Shown here: positions 17,699 to 26,572 of the stretch, one piece after another
Layout of the letters: each line of letters begins with the position of its first letter
Numbering within the stretch: the stretch's first letter is position 1
Origin: JABDMD01 sp965203475
Lineage (GTDB): Bacteria; Pseudomonadota; Gammaproteobacteria; UBA4575
Reading direction: 5' to 3'
Length of the DNA stretch: 64,000 bases
NCBI GenBank assembly: GCA_965203475.1
Contig: OZ241890.1
Location: 1,736,001 to 1,800,000 of the forward strand
Made by a program: the position numbers and the translations under genes
Notes under the pieces: model-generated
Seen by the model: the letters and a program-made list of their open reading frames with translations, nothing else
Database searches by the model: none
Told to the model about the DNA's origin: nothing

Positions 17699-18192
17699 AA
17701 AATTTAAACACAGAAAAATTGCTCGCACATTTGTCGAAAGAGTTGTCTGAACACATGAGTAAGAGTGGAATTAGCCACCCATATCTCATCGGAATACGCA
17801 CAGGTGGAGTTTGGGTAGCCGAACAATTAAAACAAAAACTTAATCATTCGGATGAGCTTGGAATTTTAGATATCACTTTTTATCGAGATGACTTTAGCCG
17901 CGCTGGCATTCAACCAACCGTTAAACCTTCGCAGATGCCGCAAGATGTAAATGATCGACACATTATCTTAGTAGACGACGTATTACATACGGGCAGAACA
18001 GTGCGTGCCGCATTAAATGAAATTTTTGATTATGGTAGGCCGGCTTCAGTGAGCCTTGCCATTCTAGTGCAACGCAATGGGCGAGAGCTCCCTGTGCAAG
18101 CAGATGCTGTAGGAGCCGCAATTAGTTTAGATGCAAAGCAACATGTAAAGCTGACTGGACCAGATCCTCTACTGTTAGAAATAGTGAAGTAA
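17695..18192 (+). CDS. pyrR: PyrR bifunctional regulator/uracil phosphoribosyltransferase
   Basis: A 165-residue type I phosphoribosyltransferase with the PRPP-binding loop HIILVDDVLHTGRTVRAAL near residue 90 and IGIRTGGVWVAE near residue 31. In Gram-positive bacteria PyrR binds pyr mRNA. In Pseudomonas-type operons a homologue precedes pyrB and has uracil phosphoribosyltransferase or regulatory activity. It overlaps ruvX by four bases and pyrB follows after six bases. I saw no PyrR-type antiterminator upstream. Confidence 0.92.
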   Translation: MKNLNTEKLLAHLSKELSEHMSKSGISHPYLIGIRTGGVWVAEQLKQKLNHSDELGILDITFYRDDFSRAGIQPTVKPSQMPQDVNDRHIILVDDVLHTGRTVRAALNEIFDYGRPASVSLAILVQRNGRELPVQADAVGAAISLDAKQHVKLTGPDPLLLEIVK

Positions 18193-18198
18193 ACACAC

Positions 18199-19119
18199 GT
18201 GCGACACTTTTTACAAATAGAGGGACTTAGTAAAAAAGAACTTACACATATTCTTGATACTGCCGAATCATTTACCAGTGTAGATGAACAAACTGCTAAA
18301 AAAGTACCTCTGTTGCGTGGCAAAACCATTGCTAATTTATTTTTTGAGCCCAGCACTCGTACTCGCACCACATTTGAACTAGCAGCAAAACGTTTATCTG
18401 CTGATGTATTGAATATCAATATTGCAATTTCTGCTACCACTAAGGGCGAAAGTTTATTAGACACATTATTTAATTTAGAAGCGATGAACACCGATATGTT
18501 CATCGTTCGCCATCAAGAAAGCGGGGCCGCAGAATTTATATCAAAACATGTTTCACCAAATGTAAGCATAATCAATGCAGGCGATGGACGACACGCACAT
18601 CCTACACAAGCGATGTTGGATGTTTTTACCATCCGCAAACATAAAAAGGATTTTTCAAAATTAAAAGTAGCCATTATTGGTGACATTTTGCATTCACGGG
18701 TCGCGCGCTCACAAATACAAGCATTGAATACATTAGGCACTAGAGAAGTTCGCGTGATTGCTCCACGCACCTTGTTACCTGCCAATGTTGAGCAACTTGG
18801 TGTAAAAGTATTTCAAAATTGTAAAGAAGGCTTACAAAATGTAGACGTCATTATCATGTTGCGTTTACAAAAAGAACGTATGCAAGGTGCATTTTTACCA
18901 AGCGAACACGAATATTTTCAACTTTATGGTTTAACACCAGAACGATTAATGCTAGCTAATTCGGACGCCATCGTAATGCATCCCGGGCCTATTAATCGTG
19001 GAGTAGAAATTAGCTCTGAAGTGGCCGACGGCTCACAGTCTGTAATTTTACAACAGGTACATTACGGCATCGCAGTACGTATGGCGATTTTATCCATAGC
19101 GATGAGTCCAGATACATAA
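18199..19119 (+). CDS. pyrB: Aspartate carbamoyltransferase catalytic chain
   Basis: PyrB joins carbamoyl phosphate and aspartate in the second step of pyrimidine synthesis. The 306-residue protein starts at GTG and has the carbamoyl-phosphate motif FEPSTRTRTTFE near residue 50, HPTQAMLD near residue 134 and HPGPINRGVE near residue 260. No pyrI is present. Instead a catalytically dead dihydroorotase homologue follows, as in the Pseudomonas-type dodecameric enzyme, where that protein is needed for assembly. Confidence 0.96.
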   Translation: MRHFLQIEGLSKKELTHILDTAESFTSVDEQTAKKVPLLRGKTIANLFFEPSTRTRTTFELAAKRLSADVLNINIAISATTKGESLLDTLFNLEAMNTDMFIVRHQESGAAEFISKHVSPNVSIINAGDGRHAHPTQAMLDVFTIRKHKKDFSKLKVAIIGDILHSRVARSQIQALNTLGTREVRVIAPRTLLPANVEQLGVKVFQNCKEGLQNVDVIIMLRLQKERMQGAFLPSEHEYFQLYGLTPERLMLANSDAIVMHPGPINRGVEISSEVADGSQSVILQQVHYGIAVRMAILSIAMSPDT

Positions 19120-19128
19120 AAGATTGTT

Positions 19129-20406
19129 ATGAAAATTGAAATAGTCAACGGCCATTTAATTGATCCAAAAAATGATATTGATCAAATTGTCGATGTATAC
19201 ATCGCAGACGGAAAAGTCGCTGCGCTAGACAAAGCACCACAAGATTGGCACGCTGAACAGACGATAAATGCAGAAAGTAAATTTGTGTTACCTGGATTAG
19301 TCGAACTCTCTGCAAGTCTTCGTGAACCCGGGCAAGAACACAAAGCCACTATACAATCTGAAACACAAGCAGCAGCAGCGGCTGGAATTACCAGTCTTGC
19401 CTGCCTGCCGACAACAGATCCTATTGTTGATTCACCAGCACAAGTTGAATTAATTCAACAGCTGTCACAGAGCAGTGGTTTATGCAAAGTATATGTAATT
19501 GGTGCGCTCACTAAAGGACTTAATGGTGAAAATTTAAGTGAAATGGCCGCATTAAAAGCGGCTGGTTGTGTTGGTGTAAGCAATGTCATGCAACCAATAA
19601 AAAATTCTTTAGTGCTGCGTCGTGCAATGGAGTATGCCTCTAGCCAAGATTTAACGGTATTTAGTTATCCTCTGGACTACTCACTTGCAAACAATGGTTG
19701 CGTACATGAAGGCATAACCTCTACACAATTAGGATTACCTGGCATTCCTGCGGCTGCAGAAACAGCCGCCTTAGCATTTCAAATAGCATTAATTGAAGAA
19801 CTTAATGTACGCACACATTTTTGTCGCATTTCAACATCACGCGCCGTGAAGATGATTGCACGTGCGCGTTACGATCAACTACCCATTTCTGCAGACACCA
19901 GCATTTTGCATTTATTTTTAACCGACCAGAAAATTCGAAACTTTGATGGCTTGTGTCATAACGTACCCCCGTTTCGTACAGCCGAAGATCGAGACGGATT
20001 ACGCCAAGGTTTAACCGAAGGCGCATTGTCAGCTGTCTGTGCCGATCATCAACCCCATGAAATTGAAGCAAAGCTGGCGCCTTTTCAATCCACAGAACCA
20101 GGAAGCTCAACGCTGGAAATATTATTTCCACTAATACTTGAATTGGTGGAACAAGATGTTGTAGACATGAAAGAAGCGGTGCGGGCAATAACACAAATTC
20201 CTGCAGAAATTTTAGGTATTAATGCAGGAAATGTGTCCGTGGGCTCCAATGCAGATATATGTATTGTAGATCCTGTACATATGTGGACGTTAAATAGCGA
20301 GTCGCTACATAGCAGTGGCAAGAACATTCCTCTTTTAGGTGATGAACTTCGAGGTCGTGTTACTCATACAATACTCAACGGAAACATAATTTATCAACAC
20401 AAATAA
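19129..20406 (+). CDS. pyrC: Non-catalytic dihydroorotase homologue (PyrC'/PyrX)
   Basis: A 425-residue amidohydrolase-fold protein in the position of the pseudo-dihydroorotase of Pseudomonas. Active enzymes have an H-x-H zinc motif in the first strand. Here the equivalent segment is VELSASLREPGQEH, so both histidines are replaced. The later ADHQPHEIEAK region still resembles the family. It is therefore probably structural, holding PyrB trimers in the aspartate carbamoyltransferase holoenzyme, and a true pyrC is expected elsewhere. It starts nine bases after pyrB. Confidence 0.87.
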   Translation: MKIEIVNGHLIDPKNDIDQIVDVYIADGKVAALDKAPQDWHAEQTINAESKFVLPGLVELSASLREPGQEHKATIQSETQAAAAAGITSLACLPTTDPIVDSPAQVELIQQLSQSSGLCKVYVIGALTKGLNGENLSEMAALKAAGCVGVSNVMQPIKNSLVLRRAMEYASSQDLTVFSYPLDYSLANNGCVHEGITSTQLGLPGIPAAAETAALAFQIALIEELNVRTHFCRISTSRAVKMIARARYDQLPISADTSILHLFLTDQKIRNFDGLCHNVPPFRTAEDRDGLRQGLTEGALSAVCADHQPHEIEAKLAPFQSTEPGSSTLEILFPLILELVEQDVVDMKEAVRAITQIPAEILGINAGNVSVGSNADICIVDPVHMWTLNSESLHSSGKNIPLLGDELRGRVTHTILNGNIIYQHK

Positions 20407-20427
20407 ATATCTTCTGGATCATCTGTC

Positions 20428-21297
20428 CTGAAAACCAACCGCAATACAATTTTTGAAGAAAGTGCAAAGGTCGTTTCGCATCATGAGCTCCCTGCACAAC
20501 AATTTATTATTACTTTGCATGCGCCTAAATGTGCAGACCATGCGAAAGCGGGTAACTTTGTTCATCTTCAATGCAGTGATCAACTCGCACTACGCCGACC
20601 TTTCTCCATTATGCAAACCAATAAAGAAAAAGGTCAGATTGAAATTCTGTATAAAATTGTGGGTGATGGCAGCAAAGAACTTGCACATCGCAGGGCAGGT
20701 GAAAGCATTCAATGCCTGGGCCCGATAGGAAATGCTTTTAAACTAAGCGATAACACTACACATCCTTTGTTATTGGGTGGCGGTGTAGGCATTCCGCCGA
20801 TGATATTTTTGGCTGATGAATTTCGTCAGGACACAAGAATTTCACCCTTTGTCATTATGGGCTCAGAAATTCCGTTTCCATTTACCAGCAAACCTTCGAA
20901 AATTGTTGTACCAAACATCCCCAATGATGTCATTGCATCTATGCCGTTATTGGATGACTGGGGCATTGCATCACGACTTACCAGTAAACAAAACTTCCCC
21001 GGTTGTTTTGACGGCTTTGTACATGAGCTTGCAGAGATTTGGTTTAGTAGTTTGGATGATAAAACAAAACAAGGTGTCGAAATTTTTGCTTGCGGTCCCA
21101 CTTTAATGCTTGAAGCCGTTGCAAATTTTGCTAAGCGCCATCAAATTCCTTGCCAATTATCGTTAGAAGAATATATGGCCTGTGCCGTAGGGGGTTGTGC
21201 CGGCTGTGTAGTGCCTTATAAAGAAAATGAAACCGTCTCCGCCATGAAACGTGTCTGCGTCGACGGCCCAATCTTCAATTCACTCAATATTTTTTAG
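20428..21297 (+). CDS. PyrK-like iron-sulfur flavoprotein
   Basis: A ferredoxin-reductase-fold protein resembling the electron-transfer subunit of class 1B dihydroorotate dehydrogenase. FAD-binding RRPFSIM, NAD-binding LLGGGVGIPPM and a C-terminal cysteine cluster (CAVGGCAGC, then C about 13 residues later) for a 2Fe-2S centre are present. The conserved N-terminal strand continues upstream of the first TTG (20515) with no ATG. The frame is open from 20407, so initiation at the CTG at 20428 is my best guess, giving 289 residues. No pyrDB gene is next to it. Confidence 0.75.
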   Translation: MKTNRNTIFEESAKVVSHHELPAQQFIITLHAPKCADHAKAGNFVHLQCSDQLALRRPFSIMQTNKEKGQIEILYKIVGDGSKELAHRRAGESIQCLGPIGNAFKLSDNTTHPLLLGGGVGIPPMIFLADEFRQDTRISPFVIMGSEIPFPFTSKPSKIVVPNIPNDVIASMPLLDDWGIASRLTSKQNFPGCFDGFVHELAEIWFSSLDDKTKQGVEIFACGPTLMLEAVANFAKRHQIPCQLSLEEYMACAVGGCAGCVVPYKENETVSAMKRVCVDGPIFNSLNIF

Positions 21298-21394
21298 CCA
21301 ATCTTAATAATGCCCGCTTTCGGGCAGTTAATGATCACATGGACGACCTACATGGAAGTGGGAAGTGCAGAAAATGCAGGAGCAATTTTCTGCC

Positions 21395-21440
21395 GATTCG
21401 AACAAGTTAATTTTTTCTTTTAAAATGTCTACTAACGACT
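21395..21440 (+). repeat. Direct repeat, copy 1
   Basis: This 46-base segment starts GATTCGAACA and ends AATGTCTACTAACGACT. It is nearly identical to 21532-21577, with a handful of substitutions and no length change, and the copies start 137 bases apart. The sequence between them (GGACGATGTGCATGGACGC and following) also resembles the DNA just before copy 1. Confidence 0.7.
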
Positions 21441-21531
21441 CTGAACACAAGGACGATGTGCATGGACGCACAAGTGTCGCGGGAGACAGGAAGTCGGGAG
21501 CGACCGTGCGAATATGAGTCGAATCTTGGAT

Positions 21532-21577
21532 GATTCGAACAGATTAATCTTTTCTTTTACAATGTCTGCTAACGACC
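21532..21577 (+). repeat. Direct repeat, copy 2
   Basis: Second copy of the 46-base repeat, starting GATTCGAACA and ending AATGTCTGCTAACGACC. Its 3' end runs into the inverted repeat at 21561-21590. Confidence 0.7.
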
Positions 21578-21590
21578 CAAAGCGGACATT
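21561..21590. repeat. Inverted repeat, left of lipoprotein gene
   Basis: AATGTCTGCT and AGCGGACATT form ten pairs, one of them G-T, around a 10-base loop. A sister element with the same arm sequence lies at 22111-22136, on the other side of the lipoprotein gene. Confidence 0.65.
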
Positions 21591-21616
21591 TAACTAAGCA
21601 CTACAAGTTGTAAATA

Positions 21617-22087
21617 ATGAGATTCTTTACATTAATAATTGTGGTAATAAGTTTAGTAAATTGTGCATCAAATGAGTATTACGATTACAAAAAACATCCA
21701 GAGTTTGGTCAGCCATTTACTATAAAGAAGTTAACTGAAAGCAAGTATGAAATAGAATTTCGAGGAACGCCACTTACTAGTATTGAAGAGGCAATAGAGG
21801 AATGGGATTACCGAGCCACCGGTATTTGTCAAGGCAAATATAAGTCGATAGCTGTTGAAAACCCTAAATTAGCTGATACCAAACTTGTTAAATCAAATCC
21901 GCGTGATCCAGGTGTGATTTTAGAATGTAGTGATCTGCAAATACCAGATCCACTTAGAATTCAAAAGGAGGTATCAGAAAAAGAAAAACTTGGGTGTATT
22001 ATTTATATGGCTTTATCTGATAAAGGTCCTGAAACAGAAAAAGGCACTTACCCAATTGTTAAAGGCGAAATTGAGTGTCTGAAATAA
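21617..22087 (+). CDS. Small predicted lipoprotein of unknown function
   Basis: A 156-residue protein with an N-terminal signal ending in SLVNCAS, a good lipobox with the lipidated Cys at residue 16. The mature part is charged, has four or so further cysteines (GICQGKY, ILECSD, LGCIIY, IECLK) and no family I recognise. It sits alone between two copies of an inverted repeat, so it may have been inserted as a unit. The start ATG follows the repeat by about 25 bases without a clear ribosome site. Confidence 0.6.
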   Translation: MRFFTLIIVVISLVNCASNEYYDYKKHPEFGQPFTIKKLTESKYEIEFRGTPLTSIEEAIEEWDYRATGICQGKYKSIAVENPKLADTKLVKSNPRDPGVILECSDLQIPDPLRIQKEVSEKEKLGCIIYMALSDKGPETEKGTYPIVKGEIECLK

Positions 22088-22110
22088 GTGATAATTACTA
22101 AATCAAAAAT

Positions 22111-22136
22111 TGTCCGCTATTGGCCGTAAGCGGACA
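22111..22136. repeat. Inverted repeat, right of lipoprotein gene
   Basis: TGTCCGCT and AGCGGACA pair perfectly over eight bases around a 10-base loop. Arms and loop length match the element at 21561-21590. It could act as a transcription terminator hairpin, but no T run follows. Confidence 0.65.
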
Positions 22137-22245
22137 TTAGGAATGTAAGATTTTAATCTGTTGCATCATCCCTGATGGAAATCTTATTCGTACCTCCATG
22201 TACTCAGGCACGTAAACAGACATTAGAAAATGAGTAATTTTAATT

Positions 22246-22623
22246 ATGAATAATGAACAAAAAGAAAAATTATTAGATGCGATTAAGAAAGCTAGCACAA
22301 TGTGGAAATCCGCGTTTAATTCAGGAAACGCAATTGGTTGTGCTGAACAATATGAAAAAAATGCAGTTATGCATGCAAGGCCGTTTGGCACATTTACTGG
22401 AACTACCGAAATTCAAAGTTTTTGGCAAAAATTAATTGATGAGGGCTACTCAGATGTGGAGTACATCAACCCAAAAATTGAAGTTATTAACGAAACAAGC
22501 GCTGTTTTAAAATCGGGTTGGAAAATGAATAAGGCGAGTGGCGTTATACATAAAGAGTTGTGGGTGTTACAAGATAATGGAGCTGCGAAATTACGCGAAG
22601 ATGATTTTGAAGCCAAAGCCTAA
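22246..22623 (+). CDS. SnoaL/NTF2-like protein
   Basis: A 125-residue protein with the cone-shaped NTF2-like fold pattern: an N-terminal helix (WKSAFNSGNAIGCAEQYEKNA) leading into a strand that ends MHARPFGTFTGTTEIQSFW, then FWQKLIDEGYSDV and a closing LWVLQDNGAAKLREDDF. Such proteins serve as small enzymes or binding proteins; the ligand cannot be read from the sequence. It stands alone and is probably accessory. Confidence 0.65.
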   Translation: MNNEQKEKLLDAIKKASTMWKSAFNSGNAIGCAEQYEKNAVMHARPFGTFTGTTEIQSFWQKLIDEGYSDVEYINPKIEVINETSAVLKSGWKMNKASGVIHKELWVLQDNGAAKLREDDFEAKA

Positions 22624-22706
22624 CTAAAATATTAGTGGCCACTATATACGAGGGTGGTCATATACTTTGGAAATATAAGACTGCGAAAATTCGCAAATAA
22701 AAAGTG

Positions 22707-24062
22707 TTATTGATCCCCAAACACTGATTTTAATCGATCAAAATATCCTGAATCTTTTCCTTCCCCATCTTCATCATCTAGCACAGTATTTCCACTAGCA
22801 TTTTCTATGTTTTCTTCGTCGTTTGATGCATTTAGATCGACAATTTCATGATCTTCAAAACCTACATGACTATCTAACAAATCATTGTCTTCCGTTGATT
22901 CCTCCAAACCATCTGAAATGGTAGGAGGTGACTTGGATCCGTTAGCTTCGTTCAACTCTGATGGCATGGTGAGGGCATCACTAGATTCACTAACACTTTT
23001 AACACCACCACCAAAGTTGATTTGCCATTCGAGGTTACCACGAGAGTCTGCATTACCAAGTGCATCATCCAATGAAATTTTTTCACTCTTGTATAAGTCA
23101 TACAGCGATTGGTCAAAGGTTTGCATGCCTGCTGCTGCACCTTTTTCCATAATCGGTTTAATTTCACCAATTTCACCACGCTTAACCAAATCAGAAATAT
23201 ATGGTGTATTGATCATTACTTCTACCGCGGGAACTCGGCCACCTTCTACATTTGGTATCAAGCGTTGTGAAACAATTCCACGTAAGTTTAATGACAAGTC
23301 CATTAAAATTTGTGCACGACCTTCGGGAGGAAAGAAGTTAATAATTCGATCTAATGCTTGGTTAGAATTAACCGCATGCAAAGTGGTTAAACATAAATGA
23401 CCGGTATCGGCATAGGTGATAGCCGCTTCCATGGTTTCCTTATCACGCACCTCACCAATCATTATTAGATCGGGCGCTTCACGCATCGCTTCACGCAGTG
23501 CGTTTTCATAAGACAATGTATCGAGTCCTACTTCACGTTGACCGATAATGGACTTCTTATGACTGAACGCATATTCGATAGGATCTTCAATAGTAAGAAT
23601 GTGTCCCGTTTGTTGGTTGTTACGATATTCAATCATTGAAGCTAGTGAAGTAGATTTACCAGAACCGGTAGAACCTACCACCAGTACCAAGCCATTTTTT
23701 TGTGATACTAATTTTTTAAGAATTTGCGGAAGACCTAAATCTTCTAACTCAGGAATATCGCCTTTAATAAAACGTATTACCATGGAAACTTCTCCACGTT
23801 GGTAATACAGATTGACACGAAAACGTCCCGCACCTGCTATCGAAATACCCAAGTTCATTTCCTTGGTCATTTCAAATTCACGCACCTGTTGATCGTCCAT
23901 TATGCTGTAGGCAATTTTCTTAACTACACCAGGCTCAAGAACATTACGGCTCACACGACGCGTAACACCTTCCACTTTAGTGCACACCGGTGCACCTGTT
24001 GTAAAAAACAGGTCGGAAGCATTTTGCTCCACCATTAATTTTAAATAAGGATCTATATTCAT
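22707..24062 (-). CDS. PilT/PilU-family ATPase with acidic C-terminal tail
   Basis: A 451-residue secretion-type ATPase with Walker A GSTGSGKST near residue 132, Walker B LIMIGEVRD near residue 200 and the His box TGHLCLTTLHAVN. PilT-type motors depolymerise type IV pili. After the ATPase core (about 350 residues) it carries roughly 100 extra residues rich in Ser, Asp and Glu, ending DRLKSVFGDQ. Its start overlaps the stop of the previous pilU-like gene by four bases. It is the third paralogue in the cluster and most like PilU. Confidence 0.88.
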   Translation of the reverse strand: MNIDPYLKLMVEQNASDLFFTTGAPVCTKVEGVTRRVSRNVLEPGVVKKIAYSIMDDQQVREFEMTKEMNLGISIAGAGRFRVNLYYQRGEVSMVIRFIKGDIPELEDLGLPQILKKLVSQKNGLVLVVGSTGSGKSTSLASMIEYRNNQQTGHILTIEDPIEYAFSHKKSIIGQREVGLDTLSYENALREAMREAPDLIMIGEVRDKETMEAAITYADTGHLCLTTLHAVNSNQALDRIINFFPPEGRAQILMDLSLNLRGIVSQRLIPNVEGGRVPAVEVMINTPYISDLVKRGEIGEIKPIMEKGAAAGMQTFDQSLYDLYKSEKISLDDALGNADSRGNLEWQINFGGGVKSVSESSDALTMPSELNEANGSKSPPTISDGLEESTEDNDLLDSHVGFEDHEIVDLNASNDEENIENASGNTVLDDEDGEGKDSGYFDRLKSVFGDQ

Positions 24063-25249
24063 TTCATGTTTACAGTTTTAACCGGTGTGATCATGCCGGG
24101 ACTATCATCTGTTTCTTCCACCATTAATTCATCTGCACCTTCCAGCAAATCAGCATCTTTGGCATCTTTACCATCCAACTTCAGACGTAAACGTAAATCG
24201 TTAACGGAATCCGCATTTCGTAAGCCGTCTTCCATGGTGATTTCGCCTGCTTCGATTAACTGGAACAAATGTTGGTCGAAGGTTTGCATACCAAGCTCAT
24301 TTGATTTTGCAATAAGCTCTTTCATTTGGTGCACTTCACCTTTGAAAATTAAATCGGCCATTAATGGTGAGTTGAGCATAATTTCAACAGCAGGTACTCG
24401 ACCGTCGGTATCTTTACGTGGTAACAATCGCTGTGAGATAACCGCTTTTAAGTTTAATGACAGGTCCATTAATAATTGGTCACGTCTATCATCCGGGAAG
24501 AAGTTGATAATACGATCCAGTGCTTGGTTCGTACTGTTAGCGTGCAAAGTAGAAAGACATAAGTGACCGGTTTCAGCAAACGCAATCGCGTATTCCATAG
24601 TTTGTCGATCACGAATCTCACCGATTAGAATCACATCCGGCGCTTGTCGTAAGGTATTCTTTAGTGCGATACCGTAGTCTTCTGTATCTACACCCACTTC
24701 ACGTTGCGTCACAATACAGTTCTTATGTTTGTGCACAAATTCAATAGGGTCCTCGATGGTCACAATATGTCCAAAACTGTTTTCATTGCGATAACCCACC
24801 ATTGCAGCCAAGGAGGTTGACTTACCACTGCCGGTACCACCAACAAATATCACCATGCCGCGTTTTGTCATTGAAATGTTTTTCAATACAGGCGGCAAAT
24901 ATAAGGCTTCAAATTTTGGAATCTCAGAATTAATTACACGCAACACCATGCCGGGTGAACCACGTTGTGCAAAAGCATTAACACGAAAACGAGATACGTT
25001 CGGTAAACTGATTGCAAAGTTACATTCTTGCGTTTCTTCAAATTCACGCGATTGTTTATCGTTCATAATGGAACGCACTAACACTTGAGTGTGACTTGCA
25101 GTAAGTGGTTGGTTGGTAACGGGGACCATTTTTCCATCAATTTTCATGGATGGCGGCGCACCTACAGTTACGAATAAGTCTGAACCACCTTTTGTAAGGA
25201 GGTTTCTAAGAAGATCATGCATAAAGCTTATCGCTTTATCTCTATCCAT
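24059..25249 (-). CDS. pilU: Type IV pilus retraction ATPase PilU
   Basis: A 396-residue PilT-family ATPase with Walker A GGTGSGKST near residue 130, Walker B VILIGEIRD near residue 198 and TGHLCLSTLHANS. It begins MDRDKAISFMHDLLRNLLTKGGSDLF, characteristic of PilU, the accessory retraction motor that supports PilT. It lies 42 bases after pilT and overlaps the third ATPase gene. Confidence 0.92.
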   Translation of the reverse strand: MDRDKAISFMHDLLRNLLTKGGSDLFVTVGAPPSMKIDGKMVPVTNQPLTASHTQVLVRSIMNDKQSREFEETQECNFAISLPNVSRFRVNAFAQRGSPGMVLRVINSEIPKFEALYLPPVLKNISMTKRGMVIFVGGTGSGKSTSLAAMVGYRNENSFGHIVTIEDPIEFVHKHKNCIVTQREVGVDTEDYGIALKNTLRQAPDVILIGEIRDRQTMEYAIAFAETGHLCLSTLHANSTNQALDRIINFFPDDRRDQLLMDLSLNLKAVISQRLLPRKDTDGRVPAVEIMLNSPLMADLIFKGEVHQMKELIAKSNELGMQTFDQHLFQLIEAGEITMEDGLRNADSVNDLRLRLKLDGKDAKDADLLEGADELMVEETDDSPGMITPVKTVNMK

Positions 25250-25291
25250 GGCTTAATTCCTTAAAATAAAAAGTTTCTCTTCTATCCCTAA

Positions 25292-26326
25292 TTAAAATTC
25301 GTCTTTGTTCGCAGCTTTACGACGTGCTTCTTCACGAGAGATTTGTCCTTTTTGTGCAATCTCTTTTAAGTTTTGATCGAGAGTTTGCATACCCACGTTA
25401 TTACCGGTCTGAATTGCGGAATACATTTGCGCAACTTTGTCTTCGCGAATTAAGTTACGAATCGCGGGTGTACCAATCATAATTTCATGCGCTGCAATTC
25501 GACCGCCACCAATTTTTCGGCAAAGGGTTTGTGAAATTACTGCGCGCAGTGATTCCGATAACATGGAACGAACCATGTCTTTTTCTGCTCCAGGGAATAC
25601 ATCCACAATACGGTCAATGGTTTTAGAGGCAGAACTAGTATGCAAAGTACCTAATACTAAGTGACCCGTTTCTGCAGCGGTTAGTGCTAAGCGAATAGTT
25701 TCTAAATCACGTAACTCGCCCACTAATATGGTGTCAGGATCTTCACGCAATGCTGAACGCAATGCTTCATTAAAACCTAAAGTGTCTCGGTGCACTTCTC
25801 GTTGGTTAATTAAACTCTTTTTACTTTCGTGAACAAATTCGATGGGATCTTCAATGGTTAAAATATGACTGTATTCGTTTTCATTTTTATGGTCCAACAT
25901 GGCTGCTAAAGTAGTCGATTTACCAGAACCGGTTGGACCCGTGACTAAAACAATGCCACGTGGATAACTTGCAATTTCTGCAAATATTTTTGGACAGGCT
26001 AATTCTTCTAAAGTAAGAATTTTGCTTGGAATGGTTCTGAAAACTGCACCTGCGCCACGATTTTGAATAAAGGCATTAACACGAAAACGTGCTAATCCTG
26101 GAATTTCAAACGAAAAATCAGTTTCTAAAAATTCTTCATAGTCTTTGCGTTGTTTGTCATTCATGATGTCATACACCATTTCATGAACTTGACGATGCTC
26201 CATGGAAGGAACATTGATACGTCGAACATCGCCATCTACGCGAATCATTGGTGGAACCCCTGCTGAGAGGTGTAGATCAGATGCGCCGTTCTTTACACTG
26301 AACGCAAGTAACTGAGAAATATCCAC
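25292..26326 (-). CDS. pilT: Type IV pilus retraction ATPase PilT
   Basis: The main pilus retraction motor, 344 residues, the normal PilT length. It has the N-terminal KNGASDLHLSAGVPP, Walker A GPTGSGKST near residue 132, Asp box, Walker B TILVGELRD and TGHLVLGTLHTSSA, and the AIRNLIRE motif typical of PilT near residue 290. An AAAGGAG-type site precedes the start. It is divergent from yggS, as in Pseudomonas. Confidence 0.96.
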   Translation of the reverse strand: MDISQLLAFSVKNGASDLHLSAGVPPMIRVDGDVRRINVPSMEHRQVHEMVYDIMNDKQRKDYEEFLETDFSFEIPGLARFRVNAFIQNRGAGAVFRTIPSKILTLEELACPKIFAEIASYPRGIVLVTGPTGSGKSTTLAAMLDHKNENEYSHILTIEDPIEFVHESKKSLINQREVHRDTLGFNEALRSALREDPDTILVGELRDLETIRLALTAAETGHLVLGTLHTSSASKTIDRIVDVFPGAEKDMVRSMLSESLRAVISQTLCRKIGGGRIAAHEIMIGTPAIRNLIREDKVAQMYSAIQTGNNVGMQTLDQNLKEIAQKGQISREEARRKAANKDEF

Positions 26327-26572
26327 GAATACTCCTTTATAAAGCTCGATTAACCAAGCGTGGTATACCTAAAAGTCCCTTTAAATAACCCATCTTGTCT
26401 CAGTTAGTTACCACCGAAAATATGGGTCAGGTACTGATATGGCTAGTGTTATGTGCCGATCTAGTGCTGTGGCAGTATTCGCGACAAGGCGATTCATTCC
26501 TACGACTAGCTGCTAGCTGGTACCATCCCTAAGCCAAATATCAACCATCATTCTTGAAGTTACTAATTATTC

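Larger units (their letters stand above)
21298..21616. other. Repeat-bearing intergenic region
   Basis: No gene is visible in this 319-base gap. It holds a hairpin, TGCCCG-CTTT-CGGGCA, at 21311-21326 with no T tract, two imperfect 46-base direct repeats and an inverted repeat, listed separately. It looks like the scar of a repetitive element rather than ordinary spacer. Confidence 0.55.

Noticed and set aside
21561..22136. Integron attC sites
   Set aside because: The inverted repeats lack the conserved GTTRRRY and RYYYAAC ends and no integrase gene is near.
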